11,331 nt of DNA from Verrucomicrobiota bacterium (lineage in GTDB: Bacteria > Verrucomicrobiota > Verrucomicrobiia > Opitutales > Opitutaceae): assembly GCA_023391285.1 (NCBI GenBank), contig JAEWBF010000101.1, forward strand, positions 1 through 11,331. The letters run 5' to 3'. The first letter of the stretch is position 1; every line of letters starts with the position of its first letter. This document shows positions 6,501 through 11,331 of this stretch, piece by piece. The position numbers and the translations under genes were made by a program. Under the pieces are notes generated by a model. It saw only the letters and a list, made by a program, of their open reading frames with translations, searched no databases and was not told the DNA's origin.

Positions 6501-7857
6501 CACCGGTCGTGTGCTGCCCTTGCGCGGCCGAGCCTGGGAGTGGGTTCCCCATCCCGACAAACCCAGTTGCCACGTGCTGCAGCAGACGGCGGCTGACTCG
6601 TCGACAACGTCCCCTCTCCTCTCCGGCCAACGCGGCCTGAGTATCGCTCGTATCGAACAGCTTTCGGAGCTGCGACGCCGCTGGCAGTCGCTCAATCAGG
6701 CGCTTCGCCGCGAATTGGGCCAGAAACCTTTGACGGCTTCCGAAATGCGGAACGATCCGATTCCGGATCCGTGCCGGGACATTCTCCGCAAGCTGAAGAA
6801 CATTCGCGAACAACGCGTCAACCAAACCGCCCACTTGATCCTGGCCCAAGCGCTAGGGCTTAGATTACGGCAGCCGCAAACCCCGGAGGAAACTCGCACG
6901 GCACTCGATCTTCATGGCGAATACGAGCGCATTCCCGGACGGGCTCCCGTCGACATGATCGTGCTGGAAGACCTCTCGCGCTACCTGTCGGACCAAGGTC
7001 GGGCGCGAAGCGAAAACACGCGACTGATGAAATGGTGCCACCGCGCGGTCTCCCAAAAGGTAAAAATGCTCGCAGAGCCTTTTGGCATTCCCGTGCTCGA
7101 AACACCAGCAGCCTACTCGTCGCGTTTTTGTTCGCTGACGGGTGTCGCCGGCTTCCGCGCCGCGGAAGTCGGATGGAATCATCGTCATGAGTTCCGATGG
7201 CGCGTGCTGCTCGAAGAGGCAGATCGCGCCAAAACCGAAGGCACCGAACCATCCTCCAACGCGAGCTACGCCGCAGCTCTCTTTTCCCGGCTCGAGTCCA
7301 TCGACAAGTCGACTCAACCGCATCGCACGCTGCTCGCGCCGCAACCGGGCGGACCGATTTTCCTGACGGCCCAACCCGTCGCCCGTCCCCGCACCAGCGC
7401 CGTTCAGAACGAAGCCTCCAGCGTCTCGCCCATGCAGGCCGATCTGAATGCCGCGGCGAATCTGGCGTTCCGAGCGATCGCTCACGCGTCACGCGCAGAC
7501 ATCCACCACCGCGTGCGCACGTCGCGAAAGCCAGCGACCAAAACCAAACCTGAAACCTTCACCACACGAGAAGCTCGCCGCTTTGGCAAAGAGGGCGTCG
7601 GGATAGAGCTGAAGCCCGGCCACTCGCTGCCCAAGGAGAGAAATTCCAACCTCTTCTTCGATCCCGAGCACGCGGCACCGTTCGGCCGCGCGCGACTCCA
7701 GTCCGACTCTCCCAACGATTATCCCTACGCCTCCGGCCCCGGCCTTTGGGGCACCGTCAACAACCGCGACTTCCAGTGGCAGCGTTGCGACGAGCTCAAC
7801 AAAGCCCGCATCGCCAAATGGGACCGCAACTTCCCCGAGGACGACGTCCCGATGTAA
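3553..7857 (+). CDS. cas12b: Cas12b (C2c1), type V-B RNA-guided DNA endonuclease, long form
   Basis: Cas12b is the single-protein effector of type V-B systems: it binds a crRNA:tracrRNA pair and cuts DNA with one RuvC/Nuc site. The 1434-aa product shows the split RuvC: RuvC-I in VLAADLGTRHAAS (Asp778), RuvC-II in MIVLEDLSRYL (Glu1139), RuvC-III in MQADLNAAANLAFRA (Asp1297). Downstream of RuvC-II, SENTRLMKWCHRAV and YSSRFCSLTGVAGFR match Alicyclobacillus Cas12b as I remember it. Arg1202 lies 63 residues after Glu1139, the spacing of the Nuc arginine (R911, E848) in that enzyme. In the recognition lobe, IGSHYLFEALLEDEEAWNIW matches the family's GSHDLF segment. Near the N-terminus, LWAHHVLFQDAVNYY matches the family's LWKLHKEVNAGVRYY. 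The protein is about 300 residues longer than the Alicyclobacillus enzyme (1129 aa), mostly before RuvC-I and between RuvC-I and RuvC-II. Start ATG 3553 has no Shine-Dalgarno site. It is first in a four-gene operon, 5 nt before the next gene. Confidence 0.94.
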   Translation: MNRIYQGRVAAVECPNPDPTSQKANHWVPLDADPKGARQTGDDALWAHHVLFQDAVNYYIVALASLGHSAESKLTKLRELLGPVWERFDKKGERRSGMGESLQRAWQLPNPPTLLEAVERFQQPIIEGGVPMTTAEKAGEFLLFNLGGDAAIQQGGPVFFPMFCDPDSNPTYRLSVERRGRADAEEKLRIELHRDLSEKEIHQLAASITLGAVVNLQPGEAPDTGAAAVPRIQEAAATFRDRVSEQQLEDWLRELPPTFALAKNRGGNINKPRVHACVLFLAFPNETTKELFQSTFPAPKAPRASGSKKGNTQTIREADEADFIVDGDDPIKLARGNRGMVFPGFTALPLWGSDGRKLQWKLFDIAAFKEALKVYNQFQQNVSKREAKLDALATKLLVMDGEKALETYTADTVPDRKIHTRLFRIWRETDGKPKPPASETGDESELPRFASDARIDRLRQIVNADLAEEYRLTDGRSTPYGLRRRTMKGWPDVKRRWQSIVRAGTAFSEETRKKLKAELDALRGGEKREQIGSHYLFEALLEDEEAWNIWREPDDALLELINKKNWATDPLEAFRNYCETRETLEQIDERPLNFTPADARYSRRLFIFTDACSFGKDRGEFRHDVGSLAVTVPMAWKDDSGHYSMQPRRIVYSAPRLLRDRIRGEDGSLVQDWNQPMMSALLGSAEPVNPQKLKDAAVQLMPDFDAKDRLRILLNFPLSLDDSALREKLGKAALWEAQFHSWKNGEQLPFLRWPEEFTGKEPHRWWEKTDRFTVLAADLGTRHAASVALVEADSEQHATSRSIGEAGERQWYARYRTGTILRLPGENARVFRPRSRLDRDEGDLAFREELYGERGRTASEDECRQTLAILEELGQLDLVRDASNPASLRKRFSFPQQNDKLLVALRRTQSWLASCVSWHWKLTNPERPEQTKSALAQLRDQQRVPKWQGLADEKSPDLQTLRTELRDHIIAQREMVQRRLLQVTGRVLPLRGRAWEWVPHPDKPSCHVLQQTAADSSTTSPLLSGQRGLSIARIEQLSELRRRWQSLNQALRRELGQKPLTASEMRNDPIPDPCRDILRKLKNIREQRVNQTAHLILAQALGLRLRQPQTPEETRTALDLHGEYERIPGRAPVDMIVLEDLSRYLSDQGRARSENTRLMKWCHRAVSQKVKMLAEPFGIPVLETPAAYSSRFCSLTGVAGFRAAEVGWNHRHEFRWRVLLEEADRAKTEGTEPSSNASYAAALFSRLESIDKSTQPHRTLLAPQPGGPIFLTAQPVARPRTSAVQNEASSVSPMQADLNAAANLAFRAIAHASRADIHHRVRTSRKPATKTKPETFTTREARRFGKEGVGIELKPGHSLPKERNSNLFFDPEHAAPFGRARLQSDSPNDYPYASGPGLWGTVNNRDFQWQRCDELNKARIAKWDRNFPEDDVPM

Positions 7858-7862
7858 CGCTC

Positions 7863-8444
7863 ATGTCCGCGCGCCCCAACCCCAAGCTCCTTCCCGTCGC
7901 GTTGATCCAGCAGCGCATCGTTGTCTCTCGCGGCAAGCGCGTGCTGCTCGATTCCGATCTCGCCCGTTTCTACGGCATCGCTACCCGAGAGCTCAATAAA
8001 GCCGTCGCCCGCAACCTGGAACGCTTCCCCGACGACTTTGCTTTTCATCTCACTCCGGAAGAATTCGAGAATTTGATGTTCCATTCTGGAACATCAAGCG
8101 GTCAAACCTCTGGACTGGAGCGACTTGAAAATACTCCAAAACCGCGCGGCGGCCGTCGCAAGCCGCCCCGCGTCTTCACCGAACAGGGCGTCGCCATGCT
8201 CGCCAGCGTCCTCCGCAGCCCTCGCGCCGTCACCATGAGCGTCGCGATCGTTCGTGCCTTCGTTGAGCTCCGCGAGCTGCTCGCCAGTCACCGCCAGCTT
8301 GCCGGCAAACTCGCCGAACTCGAGAGCCGCCTCGAAGGCCACGACGAAGCCATCGGCAATCTCTTCGAAGCGATCCGCCAGCTCGTCACACCCGATGCGC
8401 CCACCCACGGCCGGCGAATGGGCTTCCACCAAACGCCCGACTAA
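7863..8444 (+). CDS. ORF6N-domain DNA-binding protein inside the cas operon
   Basis: The 193-aa product matches the ORF6N domain family: IVVSRGKRVLLDSDLARFYG, then TRELNKAVARNLERFPDDFA, FHLTPEEFENLMF, and RVFTEQGVAMLASVLRS ending in VAIVRAFVELREL (about residues 12-125). The C-terminal third (residues 120-180, QLAGKLAELESRLEGHDEAI) is heptad-like and probably a coiled coil for dimerisation. ORF6N domains are known from phage antirepressor-like proteins (with KilA-N and Bro-N) and from many bacterial genes of unclear role. Start ATG 7863 lies 5 nt after the cas12b stop and the gene ends 9 nt before cas4-cas1, so it is co-transcribed with them. An ATG at 7746 extends the frame into cas12b but yields antisense-like, Arg-rich sequence. 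It is not a standard type V-B component. Possible roles are autoregulation of the operon, an accessory in adaptation, or a passenger gene. The family call is firm; the function is unknown. Confidence 0.88.
   Translation: MSARPNPKLLPVALIQQRIVVSRGKRVLLDSDLARFYGIATRELNKAVARNLERFPDDFAFHLTPEEFENLMFHSGTSSGQTSGLERLENTPKPRGGRRKPPRVFTEQGVAMLASVLRSPRAVTMSVAIVRAFVELRELLASHRQLAGKLAELESRLEGHDEAIGNLFEAIRQLVTPDAPTHGRRMGFHQTPD
8073..8097. repeat. 10-bp inverted repeat inside the ORF6N gene
   Basis: TTGATGTTCC (8073-8082) is exactly complementary to GGAACATCAA (8088-8097) with a 5-nt loop, ATTCT. It encodes the stretch NLMFHSGTSS between the two conserved halves of the ORF6N domain. It could be an mRNA hairpin or an internal protein-binding site. 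Confidence 0.5.
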
Positions 8445-8453
8445 CTGCTCGCC

Positions 8454-10241
8454 ATGCCCGACTCTCCTCTCTCCACGTCGGGCGACCTCGCCGCCCAACC
8501 GCCGATGCCCGTGCGCCGGCTGCACAACTACCTCTACTGCCCACGGCTTTTCTATCTCCAGTGGGTCGAAAACATCTTCGAGGAAAACGCCGACACCGCC
8601 ACCGGCTCCGCCACCCACCGCCACACCGATCAACCTTCCCGTTTCGACGAAGAACGCGCCACCGCGCTTCGCGAGGGTTTGCCCGAAGGCGCACGTGTTC
8701 GCTCGCTCCGTCTCGAAAGCGCCGAACTCAATCTCGTCGGCGTCGTCGATATGATCGAAAGCGATGCCGTCGGCGCCTGCATCGTCGATTACAAGAAAGG
8801 GGCCGCCCGCCGGCTCGACGATGGCACACGCCTCGCGAAGGAAAACGATGCCGTGCAAATGGCCGCCTACGCGCTCTTGCTGCGCGAACACGGGACCACC
8901 GTAGCCTCCGCCGAAGTTTACTACGCCGAAGAAAAACGCCGTGTGCCGGTTGCTCTCACCGACAAACTCTTCGCTAAAACGCGCGCGACACTCGCCGAAG
9001 CGCGCGCTGTCGCCGCCGCAGGCAAACTTCCTCCCCCGCTCGTCAACGACCGCCGCTGCGACTACTGCTCCGCCTACCCCGTTTGCCTTCCGCGCGAAAG
9101 CGCGTGGTGGACGCACGCCCGCGAACGCGCATCCGCCGAGGATGCCCAGCTTCGCCTTTCGTTTCCACCGGGAGAACTTCCTCTCGAGTTCACCGGCGAA
9201 CCGCCCGCCGATCACGATCCGATTCCACCGCCTCGTCCGCCGCGCGACGACGGTGAACTCCTCGTTGTCCAAAAACCCGGGTCGCAAGTCGGCCAGCGCG
9301 GCGGCGAGTTCGTCGTCACCGTGCAAGGCGAAATCGTCCGCAAGCTCCCACTGCATCAGGTGCGCGCGATCTATCTTTACGGAGCAATCCAGCTCACCGC
9401 CCAAGCCGCCGAATCCTGCCTCGAACATAGCATCGACGTTGCCTACTTCGCTGCATCCGGCCGCTTCCTCGGACTCCTGCGCGGACTGCCCGCCAGCGGT
9501 GTCGACGCCCGCCTCGGCCAGGCGCGCTTGTTTGCCGAGCCGTTTTTTCGCCTCAAACTCGCCCGTGAAACCATCCGCGCAAAAATCTCCAACCAGCGCA
9601 CGATGCTCATGCGCGACGGCGACGTTCCCGACCGCGTGCTGCGTCTGCTCGCCGAGGCACGCGATGCGACCGAAGACACGCGCGACCTCACCGAACTGCT
9701 CGGCGTCGAAGGCGCCGCCGCCAACCTCTACTTCGAACAATTCGCGTCGATGCTCAAAGGCGCCGAATGGAAGTTCGACTTCGCCGGCCGCAACCGCCGC
9801 CCGCCGCGCGATCCCGTCAACGCACTGCTCTCGCTCGGCTACTCCATTCTCGCCAAGGAACTCGCCGGCGTCTGCCACGCCGTTGGCCTGGACCCGTTTC
9901 TCGGCTTCATGCACCAGCCACGCTACGGACGTCCCGCCCTCGCACTCGACTTGATGGAAGAGTTTCGCCCGCTCATCGCGGACTCGGTCGCGATCACGCT
10001 CATCAACCGCCGGGAGATCGACACCGGCGATTTTATCCGCTCCGCGACGGGCACCTTCCTGAACGAACAAGGACGACGTCGTTTCTGGGAGGGGTGGTTT
10101 CGCCGGATCGACACTGAGGTCAAACACCCCGAATTCGGCTACAAGATGAGCTACCGGCGCATGCTCGAAGTTCAAGCCCGCCAGCTCTGGCGCGTCGTCC
10201 GCGGCGATGCGCCCACCTATCACGGCTTCACCACCCGCTGA
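8454..10241 (+). CDS. cas4-cas1: Cas4-Cas1 fusion, CRISPR adaptation nuclease/integrase
   Basis: The 595-aa product joins two adaptation proteins. Residues 1 to about 215 are Cas4, an iron-sulfur PD-(D/E)XK nuclease that trims prespacers and selects those with a correct PAM. It has Cys29 (LYCPRLFY), Asp99 (VGVVDM), Asp112 and Lys114 (IVDYKKG), and the cluster cysteines Cys202, Cys205 and Cys211 (RRCDYCSAYPVC). A proline-rich linker (IPPPRPPRDDGE, around 255-266) leads into Cas1, the integrase. Cas1 starts at LLVVQKPGSQVGQRGGEFVV, with catalytic Glu419 (LLGVEGAAANLYF), His487 (FMHQPRYGRP) and Asp499 in the LDLMEEFRP motif. All expected residues are intact, so the protein should be active. Such fusions are known in types V-B and I-G (formerly I-U), which fits the neighbouring cas12b. 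Start ATG 8454 is chosen by its position 9 nt after the preceding stop. ATG 8505 (residue 18) is an alternative that keeps all motifs. Confidence 0.96.
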   Translation: MPDSPLSTSGDLAAQPPMPVRRLHNYLYCPRLFYLQWVENIFEENADTATGSATHRHTDQPSRFDEERATALREGLPEGARVRSLRLESAELNLVGVVDMIESDAVGACIVDYKKGAARRLDDGTRLAKENDAVQMAAYALLLREHGTTVASAEVYYAEEKRRVPVALTDKLFAKTRATLAEARAVAAAGKLPPPLVNDRRCDYCSAYPVCLPRESAWWTHARERASAEDAQLRLSFPPGELPLEFTGEPPADHDPIPPPRPPRDDGELLVVQKPGSQVGQRGGEFVVTVQGEIVRKLPLHQVRAIYLYGAIQLTAQAAESCLEHSIDVAYFAASGRFLGLLRGLPASGVDARLGQARLFAEPFFRLKLARETIRAKISNQRTMLMRDGDVPDRVLRLLAEARDATEDTRDLTELLGVEGAAANLYFEQFASMLKGAEWKFDFAGRNRRPPRDPVNALLSLGYSILAKELAGVCHAVGLDPFLGFMHQPRYGRPALALDLMEEFRPLIADSVAITLINRREIDTGDFIRSATGTFLNEQGRRRFWEGWFRRIDTEVKHPEFGYKMSYRRMLEVQARQLWRVVRGDAPTYHGFTTR

Positions 10242-10256
10242 CAAACACCTCAACCC

Positions 10257-10553
10257 ATGGCCTCGACGCGCCGACGCTATCTCGTGAGTTACGACATCGC
10301 GAACGCGAAGCGCCTGCGGCGTGTGGCCAAAACCCTCGAAAGCTACGGCACCCGGCTCCAGTTTTCTGTATTCGAATGCCCGCTCGACGACCTGCGCCTC
10401 GCCCAGGCGCGGGCCGCACTCGCGGAAATCATCAATGCTGACCACGATCAGGTGTTGTTTGTCTCGCTCGGCCCCGAAGCCGCCGATGCCACGTTGATCA
10501 TCGACGCACTCGGCCTGCCCTACACGGTGCGCTCGCGGGTGACGATCGTCTAG
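10257..10553 (+). CDS. cas2: Cas2, CRISPR adaptation complex protein
   Basis: Cas2 dimers bridge two Cas1 dimers in the spacer integration complex. The 98-aa product has the usual length and the ferredoxin-like pattern: YLVSYDIANAKRLRRVAKTL at residues 8-27, with the conserved Asp13 at the end of the first strand. LQFSVFECPLDDLRL follows (the second strand and turn), then DQVLFVSLGP. It starts 15 nt after the cas4-cas1 stop and is the last protein gene of the operon. Its stop lies about 130 nt before the tracrRNA anti-repeat. It has no Shine-Dalgarno site, like its neighbours. The identity is firm. Confidence 0.96.
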   Translation: MASTRRRYLVSYDIANAKRLRRVAKTLESYGTRLQFSVFECPLDDLRLAQARAALAEIINADHDQVLFVSLGPEAADATLIIDALGLPYTVRSRVTIV

Positions 10554-10708
10554 GTTCCGAAGGCGCCCCGCTTGGTGAAAATTACGGCCGCAAGCCACGC
10601 TAGCGTTGACCTGACACAACCTTGCGTGAAGCTGCCTGCGGCCACGAGCCACCGACCAGTTCACTTCCGCCATTGGTGAACTACGCTCTTTGAAACCGCG
10701 AGTGCGAC
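10554..10708 (+). ncRNA. tracrRNA of the type V-B system (5' end uncertain)
   Basis: Bases 10683-10708 (ACGCTCTTTG through GAGTGCGAC) are the reverse complement of most of the CRISPR repeat. About 26 repeat positions can pair with it, if pairing runs on into 10681-10682, with a few one- or two-base bulges. The longest uninterrupted block is nine bases (GAAACCGCG, 10692-10700). Immediately before it lies a 7-bp hairpin, AGTTCAC (10658-10664) with GTGAACT (10676-10682). Upstream, GGCCGCA (10586-10592) can pair with TGCGGCC (10637-10643) around a 10-nt palindrome, ACGCTAGCGT. In Cas12b tracrRNAs as I know them, a stem-loop directly precedes a 3' anti-repeat, which is this order. The RNA 5' end is not visible; it may begin anywhere after the cas2 stop or be processed from the operon transcript. 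No T-rich terminator follows. Confidence 0.85.
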
Positions 10709-10870
10709 TATGCGCGGCCGCCCCGTAGGAGGGCGCTCGCAAGGACCATTTTCAGAGGTAAGCGTCGCGAGCGTATCCGGCTGCGGACGCACTGGATCGC
10801 GCGTCTCCCTGGGCTCGCTCGATATTCACGCCAGCGTCCGAGCGAAAAACGCGAGTTATTCACAGGCGCC
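10709..10870 (+). promoter_or_regulatory. CRISPR leader
   Basis: This 162-nt segment lies between the tracrRNA anti-repeat and the first repeat, next to the adaptation genes, where the leader is expected. It contains a 5-bp GC hairpin (CGCCC 10719-10723 with GGGCG 10731-10735) lacking a T tract. It also holds a larger imperfect inverted repeat at 10780-10843, and a 13-nt stretch at 10843-10855 that matches the 3' half of the repeat at 11 positions. A promoter for the array could lie here, but no clear -35/-10 pair was found. Confidence 0.65.
10780..10843. repeat. Imperfect 64-nt inverted repeat in the CRISPR leader
   Basis: CGGACGC (10784-10790) pairs with GCGTCCG (10834-10840). It is extended outward by GCT/AGC past a bulged G, and inward by TGG/CCA past a two-base bulge. 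ATCG (10796-10799) with CGAT (10820-10823) and GCG/CGC continue the stem. About 20 base pairs form in total, enough for a stable RNA or cruciform. Confidence 0.55.
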
Positions 10871-11331
10871 GTCGCGCACCCCGCGGTTTCGAAAAGCGTG
10901 AGGCGGGTGAAGATCTGCGACGCCTCGTGATACCCCTCCGGCAGTCGCGCACCCCGCGGTTTCGAAAAGCGTGAGGCGGAGGACCAGCGGCAACTTCACC
11001 CCGGCGACGGATCGGTCGCGCACCCCGCGGTTTCGAAAAGCGTGAGGCGGACGTCGGACAACGAGATCCCGACGGATGAGGCGACAGTCGCGCACCCCGC
11101 GGTTTCGAAAAGCGTGAGGCGGTCGCCACCTGGCACAGCGCCACCCCCGCCCAACGGTCGCGCACCCCGCGGTTTCGAAAAGCGTGAGGCGGATAGACTG
11201 CTGACCCTAGCCCATTTTTCATCCCAGTCGCGCACCCCGCGGTTTCGAAAAGCGTGAGGCGGCTCTTCATCCCCGTAAATCACTGCCACGCTCTCGATGT
11301 CGCGCACCCCGCGGTTTCGAAAAGCGTGAGG
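10871..11331 (+). CRISPR. CRISPR array, at least 7 repeats of 36 nt, open at the window end
   Basis: The repeat begins GTCGCGCACC, has CGCGGTTTCGAAAAGC in the middle and ends GTGAGGCGG. Copies lie at 10871-10906, 10944-10979, 11015-11050, 11087-11122, 11157-11192, 11227-11262 and 11299-11331 (last copy cut at base 33). All copies are identical over the visible length. The six spacers are 37, 35, 36, 34, 34 and 36 nt and all differ. Repeat length and spacer length fit type V-B. The array lies downstream of cas2 and the tracrRNA, so its leader end is at 10871. The anti-repeat orientation indicates that crRNAs are read from the + strand, with the spacer 3' of the repeat. Spacers have no match elsewhere in this window that I can see. 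Confidence 0.99.

Noticed and set aside
8454..10241. Reading the Cas4-Cas1 fusion as evidence for a type I-G (I-U) system
   Set aside because: The fusion is shared by types I-G and V-B. The neighbouring effector has Cas12b motifs, a tracrRNA anti-repeat is present, and no cas3, cas7 or cas8-like gene is seen.
10719..10735. GC hairpin after the anti-repeat as a tracrRNA terminator
   Set aside because: Only five base pairs and no T tract follows, so it does not qualify as an intrinsic terminator.
8094..10742. An 882-codon open frame on the minus strand opposite the ORF6N, cas4-cas1 and cas2 genes
   Set aside because: It is antisense to three clearly recognised genes and its composition (Gly/Ala/Glu/Val-rich) is the usual shadow of GC-rich coding DNA. 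It shows no family motif.
10856..11307. Open frames across the CRISPR array, some with regularly repeated peptide segments
   Set aside because: The repetition is simply the translation of the 36-nt repeats.

Overview
The window looks like a piece of a Verrucomicrobiota genome, most likely Opitutales/Opitutaceae. The reasons are its high GC content, almost no recognisable Shine-Dalgarno sites ahead of clear genes, housekeeping genes with a verrucomicrobial flavour, and intergenic hairpins of a kind I associate from memory with that group. The taxonomic call is inference; no rRNA or marker gene is present.

Layout. Bases 1-383 hold two gene fragments that meet head-on: the C-terminal end of an acyl-CoA dehydrogenase (+) and the N-terminal part of a YgfZ/GcvT-like folate-binding protein (-). 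They join abruptly near base 60-66, so this is a rearrangement or an assembly chimera. Bases 384-766 are a divergent intergenic region with two intrinsic-terminator hairpins, which could form an attenuator for the following gene. Then come a class I DAHP synthase (767-1828) and malate dehydrogenase (1981-2964), the latter closed by a textbook terminator at 2992-3017. Bases 3018-3552 are a gene-free stretch, visibly less GC-rich, containing several inverted repeats and a possible operator/promoter.

Bases 3553-11331 are a complete-looking type V-B CRISPR-Cas locus, all on the + strand: an unusually long Cas12b (1434 aa, all three RuvC acidic residues and the Nuc arginine present), a small ORF6N-domain DNA-binding protein, a Cas4-Cas1 fusion, Cas2, a tracrRNA region with a clear anti-repeat, a leader, and a CRISPR array of at least seven 36-nt repeats that runs off the window edge. 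The four protein genes are separated by only 5, 9 and 15 nt and are probably one operon.

How it works together. Cas4-Cas1 and Cas2 would select, trim and integrate new spacers at the leader end of the array. The array transcript would pair with the tracrRNA, whose anti-repeat is complementary to most of the repeat, and guide Cas12b to cut foreign DNA with its RuvC/Nuc site. The least expected part is the ORF6N gene set tightly between the effector and adaptation genes. It is not a standard V-B component and could be a regulator, an accessory factor or an anti-phage add-on. Together with the long effector and the dyad-rich region upstream of cas12b, it is the best candidate here for something not yet described.
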